Source: Uloborus plumipes
Taxonomy: Eukaryota; Arthropoda; Arachnida; Araneae; Uloboridae
Assembly: GCA_038373865.1 (NCBI GenBank)
Contig: JAXGGA010001186.1
Location: 1-64,000, forward strand
Reading direction: 5' to 3'
Length of the DNA stretch: 64,000 bases
The notes under the pieces are model-generated. The model ran no database searches and was not told the DNA's origin. It saw only the letters and a list, made by a program, of their open reading frames with translations. This document shows positions 1 to 10,815 of the stretch, one piece after another. Position numbers and translations under genes: made by a program. The stretch's first letter is position 1, and each line of letters begins with the position of its first letter.

Positions 1-23
1 CATCCACCTGTTTCTGTTTCGTA

Positions 24-411
24 CACTGCAAAAAAAAAATCCATCAAACTTACGGGGAAAAAAAAAAATCCGTCAAATTTACGGAAAAAAACTGGCAGCC
101 TAGGCTGCCAGTTTTTTTCCGTTTATTTCACAGAAATCTTCCGTAATTTTTTAACAGACTCTCCGTTTTTACGAATATCTCTGTAATTGCAACAGTTTTT
201 AACCGTTTTTTCAACAGATTTTCTCCGTAAAGTGATGAAATCAACCTGTTATAAAAACGGTTAAAAACTGTTGCAATTACAGAGATATTCCGTTAAAAAA
301 CGGAGAGTCTGTTAAAAAATTACGGAAGATTTCTGTTAAATAAACGGAAAAAAACTGGCAGCCAGGCTGCCAGTTTTTTTCCGTAAATTTGACGGATTTT
401 TTTTTACAGTG
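24..411. mobile_element. Foldback MITE, family A, CACTG ends
   Basis: A non-coding inverted-repeat element flanked by TA on both sides (22-23 and 412-413). It begins CACTGCAAAAA and ends TTTTTACAGTG. Most of its length is two complementary arms, each with a perfect-looking hairpin around ACTGGCAGCC/GGCTGCCAGT (near 90-118 and 354-377). The left end carries an extra near-copy of its outer 40 bp. TA duplications and CACTG ends fit a Tc1/mariner-type MITE, but no transposase is present, so the superfamily is inferred. Confidence 0.85.
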
Positions 412-413
412 TA

Positions 414-1338
414 TAGGAGGGGCGATGGGGTCGATCGCCTCTCCCTTAAGGGACTCTTCTCTCGCAGTTTTTCGACTTTAAAGTTCAAAAAGTGCAATTT
501 TAGATAATCTTCAATGATACTGTGGGAAATAGTTGGGATCGGGGCTCTGATCTGGAGTTTGTTTGAAATTGGAGGCTAGGCACCCCTCTATCCCACTGAG
601 CCCTCAACAGCCTTTTATTAAGTATGCGTCACCGAACTGACAAATCAACAACGAGCTTGAAACAAGTTGGGCGCGAAGGTGAAACAGGTTTGAAAGCTGG
701 AAAGAGGGTAGAAAAGCTCTTGGTTGAATAATGGTGCTTTTTAAACTCTCATTCGATTATTCGAATGATCGGATAAGTGTTTTAAAAAGAACCAACTTCC
801 AACCGAACGTTTCTCCAACCATTGCAATGCATTTTCAAATTTTTTCCAACATAATCCCGATGGGTTTTTTGCTACCTTTGTTAGTGGCTCACAGAAGACA
901 GATGGTAAACTTACAAAATGTTTCGCAATATTCTGAGCCAAATTTATTACTCACTACTGGTTAAGAGAGAAAAGTGGATAACTCTTTACAAGTTTTATTC
1001 TATCATCTTTACCAGACATTATTTTCATTAAAACACTTGGAAATCTCTGAACAATGTATGTCTGTACAAGACGGAAATACTCTACTGGTAGATAGATAAC
1101 ATCTAAACAAGCAAGAATACATAGGGACTTGTGGTCGTAAATGCAATGTTGACCCGCTACGTACACACTAAGACAGAAACTGATGAATAAGAAACATGTC
1201 TCAAAATACTACATTAAAACAATTTTGAGCAATATTTAGTTTGGGCTAAAGGTTTAAGACAGTCAACTAAATTTGTGTCTTGCAGCTGTATTACATGCAT
1301 CGTTGTTCGTCGTTGCGACAAGCTAACTATTCTTACTA
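414..1338. other. Unassigned interval between two transposons
   Basis: No gene, RNA or repeat boundary recognised. The open frames here are under 80 codons and show no known domain. Confidence 0.5.
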
Positions 1339-1579
1339 CACTGCTCAAAACAATTAGGGGAGCAAGCAAAAAAGTGAAGAAAACCGTGCGCGACAGCCAC
1401 GAATTGGCATACAATGGATAGTAAAAGCGTATTAATGCTCAAAAAAGAAAAGATACCTAAAAAAATTGGAATAAAGCTTTAATTCTTCGAAAATATGGAA
1501 AAAACAGGAAAAATGGTTTTGGGTAACAATTTGGTAACACATGTAAACCATAAAAAAGGTAATGTTTTGACATAATGCA

Positions 1580-2643
1580 TTAGTTGTAATAGGGCGTGTG
1601 GTCACCTCGAACACCTAAGACTGCTGCACACCTGTTTGGCATGGATGCGATGAGGTTATCGGTCAGATTTTGAGGAATACTATTCCACTCCGCAAGAAGT
1701 GTAATCTCCAAGCTTTAAACAGTGACAGGCGACTTTATTCGCGCAGCAATGAATCTTCCGAGAATGTCCCAAACGTTTGTATTCAGGTCTTGAGAGCACG
1801 CTGGCCATTCCATACGCTGCATTGCTTCAGCTTCAAGCATGTTCTTCACCAGACGATCTTTAAGCGGTCGAGCATTATCGTCTTGGAAAACAAAGGAATC
1901 TCCAATTTCACCAGCGTTTGGGATGACATGAGGTCGCAGCATCTTGTCTGCATACCTCCGGCCCGTCAAAATGCCATTCCGGACGATATGCAGCTCCGTA
2001 TGTCCATCTATGCTGATTCAATCCCATACCATCCAACTAGTTCGTTTATATTGTGACCTTTCACGAACAAATGCTATGTTATTTTGAGTGCCCCTGTCCC
2101 TCCGTACCAGAACACGTCGGGTATCGCACTCCACAACCCAGACTGAATTGAGCCTCGTCTGTAAACAGCACTTGGCTCCAATCATGTTGCTCCCAATCTT
2201 GATGTTCAGTATCCCATCTTCTTTGGGCCGCACGGTGGCGTGGGGCCAATGGAATGTATACTATTGGCCTACGTGCATACGTGCCCTTATGAAGCCGATA
2301 ACGTACTGTTTGGATGGACATCCCTCGTCCTTTTGCCAAGAGCAACTGCGTAGCATTACCTGTTCTGTTTCAACGGGCTGTTAACCGTATATATATACGG
2401 TTAACCGTATATATATACGGTTAAAAGTATATAGCTGTCATGAGTTGCAGCAGTAGAGCATAGCTGACCTTTCAATGGTTGACGTCTAACATTTCCTGTT
2501 TCTTGGAATCGAATCCACAGCCTTGCACCAACACTTCTGACGACTCCAACAGCGACCGCGACACTATGTTGTGTTTGCCCGAATTCCAGTCTGCCTATAA
2601 CACGCCATGCCATGAAATCCGGTAAATCACGTTGGTGAGACAT
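1580..2643 (-). pseudogene. Broken Tc1-like transposase
   Basis: The minus-strand frame starts at the ATG at 2643 (MSHQRDLPDFMAW). The N-terminal paired-type helix-turn-helix region covers roughly 2643-2430. The catalytic domain follows: a block ending VLFTDEAQF holds the first catalytic Asp, and FQDDNARP (near 1860-1880) holds the second. The family motif around the catalytic Glu (SPDLNPIE.VWDI) reads SQDLNTNVWDI here, so the PIE segment and the catalytic Glu are missing. Frame changes occur near 2380, 2230 and 1970, and an in-frame stop follows PVTV near 1719. The C-terminal block EWNSIPQNL is still readable before the stop at 1580-1582. Non-functional. I recall close relatives from spider genomes, but this needs a search. 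Confidence 0.92.
2381..2424. repeat. 44-bp perfect palindrome: two 20-mers plus TTAA
   Basis: The unit TTAACCGTATATATATACGG occurs twice in tandem (2381-2400, 2401-2420) and is followed by TTAA. The whole block is self-complementary: two 16-bp palindromes punctuated by three TTAA tetramers. It lies inside the Tc1 transposase frame, between the N-terminal HTH part and the catalytic part. Confidence 0.95.
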
Positions 2644-2914
2644 TCTCAAGTTCCCTTGTCTCAATAAAAAAAATTTCGCGATCAAATTTTAACGTTGCGG
2701 CAATAAAACACACGTTTCTGGATCATCCCGATTTCTTCTATCTCATTTTTCTGGTTTTTGACGTTATTAACTTTGATTTGCATATAAAGTTCTTTTCTTC
2801 TGTTTCCTGGTAGGCTATAAATTATGGATGATTCATTTTCTGCTACTTATTGGTACACATCTTTGCGTAATTTTGATAAAACCGTGTGTTCCCCTAATTG
2901 TTTTGAGCAGTGTA

Positions 2915-3462
2915 TATTTCACCGATGTCTCTGTTAACGTTGCAAAGCATGTATTAGAGCTTTCGGTTGGGACTTACAATACTGCTTCAAACTCTTCTTT
3001 TAACTAAAATTTTGTGTCAAATTGTCTTTGTGTAATAAGCTTGACATGTTTGTCATCCGTCAGTTTCTAGCTCTGTGTGCATGTAGTGCGAATACTTCAC
3101 GTTTACGGACGTACGTTCGTATATGTTCTTGATTATTTAGATGTTTTCTATACCCCAATAAAGTATTTCCGTGACGCTCAGTCTCTCCCCGCATAATTCC
3201 TAAAATGTACGAAAAGCTTTAGTTATCCGAAGAAATTACTTACGGTACATTGGAACTTTCAATGAGCATATCCATTTTGTCTACTGAGCTTTGAAGAAAA
3301 GCAGAGTGGCGACTGGTCGCTTGTGCCATATCTTGTGTGCGCTTCTTTTTCAGCTATCCGGGCAAAAATCCCAACTTGTACTGGCCTAAACTGTCGAAGA
3401 TGTTTTACACGAGTCGCTAACCCAGCTCTATTCATCTGCATGGCTCACGAGGTTTTTTACTA
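2915..3462. other. Unassigned interval; weak exon-like stretch
   Basis: No recognised element. Around 3340-3440 a polypyrimidine tract ending in AG precedes a slightly GC-richer stretch open in two frames (60-66 codons). No domain is recognisable and no donor site was established, so no gene is called. Confidence 0.35.
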
Positions 3463-3825
3463 TCTAATATATAAAATTCTCGTGTCACAGTTTTCGTTGC
3501 CATACTCCTCCGAAACGGCTTGACCGATTTTGATGAAATTTTTTGTGCTTATCCAGTATCTATGAGAATCGGCCAACATCTATTTTTCATCCCCCTAAAT
3601 GTCAGGGGTAGTCCACCCCTAAATTTTTTTTTGTTCGTGCATAACATCTAATCTACTGAACCGATTTGGACGAATTTTTTTTAAATCGATAGGAGATGGT
3701 GTAACTTAGGTACCATGTACTCATATGACGATATTTGTTCACTAGAAAAAAAAGTTATGATCGAAAAACTAACATTTCATGTCATTTAAAACAATACGTG
3801 TTATCGTAAATCCTTACTTCAATGA

Positions 3826-3900
3826 GCGACCCGATGGTCAAGTGGTTATGCGCGTCAGGTTGAAGTTCCTGATGAAATGAGATCGAATCCAGGCCCGCAA
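3826..3900 (+). repeat. tRNA-derived SINE head fragment
   Basis: An A-box-like TGGTCAAGTGG (3835-3845) and a B-box-like AGATCGAATCC (3880-3890) are spaced as in a tRNA. The flanking sequence does not complete an acceptor stem, so this is a SINE-type pol III promoter remnant rather than a tRNA gene. It lies inside the Helitron. Confidence 0.6.
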
Positions 3901-4497
3901 GGATTTTTTCGAACAGCTGCATGGTTTTTTTTTTGAATGATTTTAATGATTGTAATGTCCTTATGCAGGTACATCCCCTCATGGGGATCTACCCCATATT
4001 TTTTTATAGTACAAAATGACAGTTTTGGTCGGATCTTTGTTAAAATTGGCAATGGGGTCCTTCGATGCTGTAGAATTTTCTTATGGACGTTTGCGCCATT
4101 TTTGGGGGCTTTGAATCGATTGTGGCAATAAATGGTTTTTGATTTGCGGCACTTATATTATTTTTTCAAAAATTATATACACTATCAATTATATTATGTT
4201 AATTTTTGAACCTTTAGAAAATTCTGTATTTTAAAACTTGCATTTACGTCAAATTCAAGGTAAAATTAAAAGTCAAAAATTCTGAAGATAAATATATGTT
4301 AAAAATTAAAGCAACTATTTTTTGTGATTTTCATATTGGTTGTGACCAAAAAACATCATTACAAACAAATAAAATGTATCAAACACCATGAGTGTTGAGT
4401 TATTAGGCAAAATCTGCTGTGTGAAGTTTTTTTTCACTGCGAGAGGGGGGGGGGGTATGAACGACCATTAAAGTGACACAAATTTTTAAAAAATAAA

Positions 4498-4903
4498 GGT
4501 TGGATCTCCAATTATCTTGCTTCGTAATTTGAACCCGCCCCGGCTGTGCAACGGTAAGCGATTAGTCATTCAAAAATTAATGAAAAACGTGATCGAAGCC
4601 AGGATTTTAAATGGTAAGTTCAGAGGTGAAAATATACTCATACCACGGATTCCTATTATACCTACAGATGTGCCAATTCAATTCAAACGTATTCAGTTTC
4701 CGATTAGATTGGCATTTGCAATGACTATCAACAAATCCCAAGGTCAAACGTCTGTTTGTGACTTAGAGTTGAGAACACCATGTTTTTCACACGGACAATT
4801 ATACGTGGCATGCTCTCGAGTGGGTAAACCATCCAGTTTGTTTGTGTTAGCTAAAGATGGACTAACAAAAAATATTGTTCACGCTATAGCATTAAGAGAT
4901 TAA
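4498..4903 (+). pseudogene. Helitron Pif1-type helicase, C-terminal fragment
   Basis: The readable frame starts upstream of the first ATG: VGSPIILLRNLNPPRLCNG begins near 4500, so the fragment is 5'-truncated. It carries the late motifs of Helitron Pif1-like helicases: the block IPTDVPIQFKRIQFPIRLAFA, the motif AMTINKSQGQT (motif V region) and the terminal QLYVACSRVGKPSSLFVLA (motif VI with its Arg). The stop is at 4901-4903. About 130 residues remain of a protein normally well over 1000. One residue of the usual motif after QGQT is missing. Function in the intact family is unwinding during rolling-circle transposition. The TTAA used by the inserted palindrome lies 6 bp after this stop. Confidence 0.9.
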
Positions 4904-4913
4904 TATTGTTTAA

Positions 4914-6282
4914 GAGCAAGAATCTGAGAAACTGTCACGCCTAGCATTATGAGGTGATTCATGACCTCTCAGATTTTCTCCCAAAAATTACCAAATTTTA
5001 TTATCTTATTGAAAGACCAAATCCAGAATGTTTTGCTCTAAAGTTTAGTTGTTTAGTGTTTATGGATCCCTGAAGTTGAAGGTGCGGCATCAAAAATTAA
5101 GCGGATTTTCAAGACATGGAAATTGCTGTGAGCTAAAACTCTTACCAGGAACTGTTAAACTGCAACTTTCTTTTTGTATATGGAATATAGAAGGTTGAAA
5201 CTTTACAAAATGAATGTTAAATTTGTGGTAAGTTGTTGCCGTAAGGTCAGTGAAGGCCCTCAAAACAGGGCATTTTTGACGTTTTTTAGCGTTTTTGAGG
5301 TCCAAAAACAGCTTGTACATTTCAGTTGGCACGGCAAAAGTAGTGTCGTTTGAAAGACCAGTGTAAGCACTTTAAAATAATGTATAAATAACCGAGGAAA
5401 GTTCAACGTGCTTTTAGTTGCGTAAGGCCGAAATATGAGAAATGTCATATTTTACCGATATTCAAACGGTCATAACTTCCTCTGCCAACAACATATTGAA
5501 ATATTATTTTTGCCAATGTCATGCTCTATTCTTTGTCTTAACAGAACAGTTGAGTCCTTTGAGGCGAAATGTGAAAAAATTTTTTACAAAAAATGCATAG
5601 AAAAAAATAAATTTTTTGTAAAAAATTTTTTCACATTTCACCTCAAAGGACTCAACTGTTCTGTTAAGACAAAGAATAGAGTATGACATTGGCGAAAAAA
5701 ATATTTCAATATGTTGTTGGCAGAGGAAGTTATGACCGTTTGAATATCGGTAAAATATGACATTTTTCATATTTCAGCCTTACGCAACTAAAAGCACGTT
5801 GAACTTTCCTCGGTTATTTATACATTATTTTAAAGTGCTTACACTGGTCTTTCAAACGACACTACTTTTGCCGTGCCAACTGAAATGTACAAGCTGTTTT
5901 TAGACCTCAAAAACGATAAAAAACGTCAAAAATGCCCTGTTTTGAGGGCCTTCACTGACCTTACGGCAACAACTTAGCACAAATTTAACATTCATTTTGT
6001 AAAGTTTCAACCTTCTATATTCCATATACAAAAAGAAAATTGGAGTTAAACAGTTCCTGGTAAGAGTTTTGGCTCACAGCAATTTCCATGTCTTGAAAAT
6101 CTGCTTAATTTTTGATGCCGCACCTTCAACTTTAGGGATCCATAAAAACTAAACAACTCAACTTTAGAGCAAAACATTCTGGATTTGGTCTTTCAATAAG
6201 GTAATAAACATTTGGTAATTTTTTGGAAAAAAATCTGAGAGGTCATGAATCACAGGCGTGACACTCTCTCAGATTCTTGCTC
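4914..6282. mobile_element. TTAA-flanked 1.37 kb palindromic foldback
   Basis: Both flanks are TTAA (4910-4913 and 6283-6286). The ends read GAGCAAGAATCTGAGA and TCTCAGATTCTTGCTC. The two arms, about 680 bp each, are near-complementary over their full length with the turn near 5598 inside an A/T-rich spacer. Mirror open frames of 83 codons on both strands are a by-product of the symmetry. The TTAA duplication is the piggyBac signature, but the ends do not match the usual piggyBac CCC start, so the family is open. Confidence 0.88.
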
Positions 6283-6709
6283 TTAATAGTGTTGCTGTTG
6301 TAATTGTTTAATTAATGATATATAATTTTAAGGAATAAATTATAATAACTTAAAAATAATGTTTGCCTTTTGTTATTTTTATATTCCCTCATCGTTCACA
6401 GCGCTCCATGCTTATTTCACGCATATACCACATTCTTACATACATACAATATACACATTCTACCATAAATACATACATACTTACAATAGGTAAGCTATTT
6501 TTTGTCTACACTAGAAATTACTAGGAAATTATTTATATGGCAAAACAACGTTTTCCGGGTCAACTAGTTATTATATAAGAAGATGACAAGCTTCACAAAC
6601 ATCAGAAGATTGCGAACATAGCCTACAGAAGTTTCTTCATGAAGCACGGTGACTTTTCACTTTGGATTTCCACACACCTGATTTGTTTTATCAGAGAAAT
6701 GAATTCCTA

Positions 6710-7012
6710 CACTGTAAAAAATGAACTGTTGTTTTTACAGAAAAATACTGGCAGCCGGGGTTCCAATTTAAAACTATAAAATGCACAGTAATAAACTGTA
6801 AAACTAGCAATTTTAGTTTCTTACAAATTGCTATAGTTTTACAGTTTTGCAGTTTATTGCTGTAAACTTTACCTGTATTATACTGTAAAAACAACAGTAC
6901 ATAACTGGCAGCAGAAGTTCCAGTTTAAAACTGTAAAATTAGCAATTTTACAGTTTGTCGGTATAAAATTAGCTGTAATTTACTGAAAAAACAACATTCA
7001 TTTTTTACAGTG
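6710..7012 (+). mobile_element. MITE family B, copy 1
   Basis: It begins CACTGTAAAAAATGAACTG and ends TTTTTTACAGTG, flanked by TA at 6708-6709 and 7013-7014. The terminal inverted repeat is about 37 bp. The interior is made of short palindromic blocks of the type AACTGTAAAATTAGCAATTT. The ACTGGCAGC core is followed by GGTTCCA. Non-coding. Confidence 0.92.
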
Positions 7013-7234
7013 TAGCATTTTAAAGTTTTAGAGGGGACTGAAGGTATATCGCTCATTGCATATTGGATAGTGAAAAGGATGAAATAGATCCACACAAAGG
7101 CAGGGTCCGGCGTAATGGATAATAGGATATAAAAGAGACAAAACTTTGAAACACATTGAAAATGGTATTGAAACAAACATGAAAAGCAAAGAGAAAGGTA
7201 TGCCATTTTCCACACCGTACATGCCAATAGTATA

Positions 7235-7396
7235 CGTCCTCATACCGTGGCTGAACTCAAGGAAAGGATGCGTACAGCTGCTGAGGAGATCGCATTAAGC
7301 GTTCAGAATCGGGAGTTGGAAGCTTTTATCCGACATCCCTGGAGAAAATCGCTGATCGGAATGGCGACCATCTGTGTGGTATCATATTCAAAACAC
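7235..7396 (+). pseudogene. C-terminal fragment of a mariner/Tc-type transposase
   Basis: The frame reads RPHTVAELKERMRTAAEEI, a C-terminal block that follows the catalytic core in one group of arthropod mariner-like transposases (usual form RPHTVAELKE.I...EEI). After a frame change near 7345 the family's terminal block reads RNGDHLCGIIFKT. About 55 residues remain, the upstream DDE core is absent, and no terminal repeats were found. Assignment rests on recalled family similarity and should be confirmed by a protein search. Confidence 0.7.
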
Positions 7397-7721
7397 TTAA
7401 TGGCATGGTAAATTACATTTTGTAACTTCATTTTACGTAGTTTAGGAAGTATTGTGATCGCGAGAAAAAAAATCACACAAGTTTTCCGTCCAAATTTTGA
7501 TTTTGCTCACCCCCTAGTGAACGTTGAGTAGTTTTTTCGACCTGTCAGCACGTGCATTTGTACCTACCAACATATAACCAGCCAAAAAATCCTCTAGAAC
7601 ACTCCGAGTTAATTACGCTGAGTTTTCTCGTGACGTCTGTATGTACGTATGTATGTATGTGCGTATGTATGTCGCATAACTAAAAAACAGTATATCGTAG
7701 AAGCTTCTGGTTGAAGCGCCG

Positions 7722-8040
7722 ACTTGATGGCGTGGTGGTAGAACGTCGGCTTTCCGCGCCGATAACAAGGGTTCAATCCTGGAATTGGGCAGTCGGCGGA
7801 TTTTCGAGATGCGGAAAATCCTCGGCGCCCATGTCGTATGCGGCATGTAAAAGATCCCTTGGGGTATTCGTTTGGCTTTGAATATTCCTTGGCAAAAATA
7901 AATCCTAGTACTCTTTCTCATCAAAAAGAGTCCAGGTGCCTCCATCTGGCGGCAACTGGGCGTCAAAATTCTCGTGGTAATGGCATTCCGCCGATTCTGG
8001 TGCCTCTACTGCAGCACCATTTGAAAGAAAAAAAAAGCTT
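7722..8040 (+). mobile_element. tRNA-derived SINE, copy 1
   Basis: An A-box-like TGGCGTGGTGG and a B-box-like GGGTTCAATCC (7769-7779) mark the pol III head. A body of about 240 bp follows and an A-rich tail ends near 8035. Blocks in the body (CCCATGTCGTATGCGGCATG; GGCATTCCGCCGATTCTGG) match blocks in the same order in the SINE at 55.5 kb, so the two belong to one family or share a tail domain. The stretch 7630-7675 just upstream is a decayed GTAT microsatellite. Confidence 0.8.
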
Positions 8041-8149
8041 CTAGTTTGGTATGTAGGCTCCAACGGCGGTCTACTTGAGCACCTCCAATTTTAGTTGCAT
8101 TTGAATGTTTCCAAGACGGTCTTTTATCTCATTTTTGGGGTAAATCAGT

Positions 8150-8335
8150 GTTAATTTCGATGCATGAATTGGCGCGACCACTTGGCGATATATGGCCAAG
8201 TCTTTTGTCGCCAAGTTTTGGACGCCAACTAGGTGGCATTTCGCCAGTTTGGCCACAAATTTGGCGAAAAAAATCATTTTTTGAATTTGGGTTCAATTTG
8301 GCGATATTTTGCGAAAAATCCATTGAACGATGCTA
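8150..8335. repeat. Cluster of TTGGCGA/TCGCCAA motifs
   Basis: At least seven copies of TTGGCG or its complement (some with one mismatch) occur within about 180 bp in both orientations, giving many short hairpins. No terminal repeat or target duplication was found. It may be a decayed MITE. Confidence 0.5.
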
Positions 8336-9156
8336 AAATCGGCAATATTTAAAAAATGCATCATTGTAAAACATTTTTTTTTTTTTTGCATTGTTTCGTG
8401 GCAAGCTATAAGTTAAATGTTTGAATCGTTATCTTGTTCACTCTAAGTTCTATTTTAGCACTTAAGGCATCTACTAATAAATTTACACATAAAAGGAAGT
8501 AGTGTGGGATTCATACCAGATTTTGTTTTTTGTTTTCAATGTTAGTTTCAATAAATTTTTCAAGTTCTGTTCTTGTTTGTTTCAAAGTTCTGTTCCTTTC
8601 ATGTCCTGCTACTTATTCCGCCGGACAATATATGATGAATAGAACGGAATACATTCACACAAATACTTATATTGCTAAAAGCCAGTAGGGGGAGCTATCC
8701 CCTCCCCCTGACAGGCCTGGAGACCAGTTCTCCTCTTCCAATCCTGTCTCGAATGTTTCCTTGAAGTGCTTTTATTCCTCGGAGCTCTTTTTATTTCTTG
8801 CAGCTACCCTCCCGGACCGAACAAAGACTCTTATGAGCCGGACAGAAATAACGCCGACTCGTAATTCGATAGCCCGGCGATCAATCATGGCACCAGGGCT
8901 AGCTTTTTTCTGTCTTACCCCATTCTCGGTAATGCACTCAATAACTGAAACCAGAAAATAATACGAAACAAGCAAATATGATGCGCAAAATTAAGCTACA
9001 TTTCCTGCTTTTCCGAGAGTCAATATTTTTGACACATTTTAATCGATTATCCTATAGCCATTAGAGTATTTCGAAACAAACTGCGTGATTTTTTTAATGG
9101 ATAACGTTTCTACCTCATGGAAAATATAAAAAATAGAAGTATTTGATGCTTGACTA
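8336..9156. other. Unassigned interval
   Basis: No element recognised. A GC-richer unique-looking stretch lies at about 8790-8945 (GCCGGACAGAAATAACGCCG, then TTCGATAGCCCGGCGATC). It has no convincing coding frame. Confidence 0.4.
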
Positions 9157-9529
9157 CACTGCAAAAAAGGGACTGTTGTTTTTACAGTATAATACTGGTA
9201 GCCAAGGTTCCAATAAAACTGTAAAATGCACTGTAATGAACCGTAAAACTAGCAATTTTAGTTTCTTACTGTAAAATTAGTAACTTTCAGTTCATTGCCG
9301 TGAAATTTAGCTGTATTATATTGTCAAAACAACAGTCTAAAACTGGCAGCAGAGGTTCCAGTTTATAACTAAAATGTACGGTAATAAACTAAAATTAGCA
9401 ATTTTACAGTTCATTATTCTAAAATTTGCAATTTTACAGTTTAGTACTGTAAAGTTAGCAATTTTTACAATTTATTACTATAAAATTAGCTGTATTATAC
9501 TGTAAAAACAACATTCATTTTTTGTAGTG
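9157..9529 (+). mobile_element. MITE family B, copy 2
   Basis: Ends CACTGCAAAAAAGGGACTG and TTTTTTGTAGTG, flanked by TA at 9155-9156 and 9530-9531. Dimeric interior with two ACTGG(C/T)AGC cores. Confidence 0.92.
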
Positions 9530-9609
9530 TATTGAAAATGTTGCACAATAGAGCAAATGCAGTGTGCGACAACGTAACTATCTTAGTTCAAAACACAATA
9601 ATATATCTA

Positions 9610-9956
9610 CACTGCACAAAATGAACTGTTGTTTTTACAGTATAATACTGGCAGCCAAGGTTCCAATTTAAAACTGTGAAATACACGGCAATGAACAGTA
9701 AAACTAACAATTTTAGTTTCTTACTGTAAAGTTAGAAATTTTAGTTAATTGCTGTAAAATTTAGCTGTATTAAACTGTAAAAACAGCAGTATAATACTGG
9801 CGGCAGAGGTTTCAGTCTAAAACTGTTAAATTCACGGTAATAAACTGTAAAATTAGCAATTATACAGTTTAGTACTGTAAAGTTAGTCATTTTTCAGTTT
9901 ATTGCTATAAAATTAGCTGTATTATACTGCAAAAACAACATTCATTTTTTACAGTG
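9610..9956 (+). mobile_element. MITE family B, copy 3
   Basis: Ends CACTGCACAAAATGAACTG and TTTTTTACAGTG, flanked by TA at 9608-9609 and 9957-9958. Only 80 bp separate it from copy 2. Confidence 0.92.
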
Positions 9957-9977
9957 TACCTATATTGTGAATCAAAA

Positions 9978-10660
9978 TCTATATATATATAAAACATTTA
10001 CGCGTGGCGCAAAATGAACCTTCATTAATTTCTTTCCGTTGGCAACGATCTGCGTACTTCAAGTGATTAGCTCATTTCAAGCGTTTAGGCTTCCGTCTTC
10101 ATTCGACAATTTCGTTTTCTACGTTGCTTGCTCACTCGCTTCTAGCATTTGATATTCACATTTGGGGGGGGGGAGGAGATAAAACGCTTATAATGCTTAT
10201 ATGTGGCTGAAAAGAAGTCTTTCATTGCTTATTTCCATTGGACAAAATCAGTTTATTTACAAATCTCGATCAAGCGTCAAGGCTTCCATCGACACTTTCA
10301 ATTAGCCTTTATTTGTTCCTTTCTGTTGGCAACGATCTGCTTATTTACGATCGGTGTTTATGTTCTGTCCATATATAGGGATCCCTAAGGCGCTGTTTAT
10401 CTGCGCGACACTTCCGCAATCTCGGGACGGCGGGTTCGATTCCCTGCCTCGCTCTAGTTGTAACTTACCTCTTCGTGAGCGTAAACTGTGTCCTGTACTA
10501 TGCATCTGTCATATTGGATTTGAGTTCAAAAAACGGGTCCTGTGTGACCAAGTACACGAGATCGAAATCTGTGTTGTAAATAAACAATAAACAATAAACT
10601 ATATATAAAACGCTTGTGCGTGGCGCAAAATGAATGCCTTTCAAATTGAAACGTAAATAG
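9978..10660 (+). repeat. Three diverged copies of a TATATAAAACGCTT repeat
   Basis: The block GCGTGGCGCAAAATGAA occurs at 10002-10018 and 10618-10634, each preceded by (TA)nAAAAC. A diverged middle copy starts near 10183 (AAAACGCTTATAATGC). The block CGTTGGCAACGATCTGC, or a one-base variant, occurs near 10036 and 10325. The TATATATAAAAC start resembles a Helitron 5' end, but no 3' CTAGT end was found. A SINE has inserted in the last copy. Confidence 0.5.
10378..10598 (+). mobile_element. SINE with pol III B box and AAACAAT tail
   Basis: The B box reads GGTTCGATTCC (10433-10443). The body ends in a tail of repeated AAATAAAC/AATAAAC units (10575-10598), typical of retroposed SINEs. The A box is degraded. 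Confidence 0.7.
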
Positions 10661-10670
10661 GTTCCTGTTA

Positions 10671-10815
10671 AATGGACCTTATTCGTGTGACGTCATTGCG
10701 GGTATTGACCGAGCCTAGCAGACGAAATTTAAGATTTGGAACCAATCAAGATTGTGGAAACTGGATGTAATACCCGCAAACGAAGACCGTTGCCATTCCG
10801 TGAATAAGGTCCATT
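10671..10815. mobile_element. Short MITE with AATGGACCTTATTC ends
   Basis: Perfect 14-bp terminal inverted repeats, AATGGACCTTATTC and its complement, bound 145 bp. Weaker inner complementarity continues (GCGGGTATTGACC against TAATACCCGC). No clear target duplication, so the superfamily is undetermined. Confidence 0.7.

Larger units (their letters stand above)
1339..2912 (-). mobile_element. Tc1-like DNA transposon, complete ends, inactive
   Basis: The element is bounded by TA (1337-1338 and 2913-2914) and by terminal inverted repeats of about 23 bp starting CACTGCTCAAAACAATTAG on both ends. Its 1.57 kb length is usual for a Tc1 element carrying one transposase. The transposase lies on the minus strand and is broken. 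The intact ends mean the copy could once have been mobilised in trans. Confidence 0.93.
3463..6568 (+). mobile_element. Decayed Helitron with 5' and 3' termini
   Basis: The 5' end reads TCTAATATATAAAATTCTCG followed by a GTGTCACAG block and a 'GACCGATTTTGATGAAATTT' block, a layout well known from insect and chelicerate Helitrons. The 3' end reads CCGGGTCAACTAGT, ending in the CTAGT terminus. The element sits between A (3462) and T (6569), as expected for Helitrons. Between the ends only the C-terminus of the helicase survives, and a 1.37 kb palindrome has inserted just after its stop codon. A tRNA-like SINE fragment lies near 3826. Rep and most of the helicase are gone, so it is non-autonomous. 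Confidence 0.85.

Noticed and set aside
3826..3900. A functional tRNA gene
   Set aside because: Only pol III box remnants are present; the cloverleaf is incomplete and it lies inside a decayed Helitron.
5435..5770. Two matching 83-codon frames on opposite strands
   Set aside because: They are mirror images produced by the palindromic foldback, with no domain.
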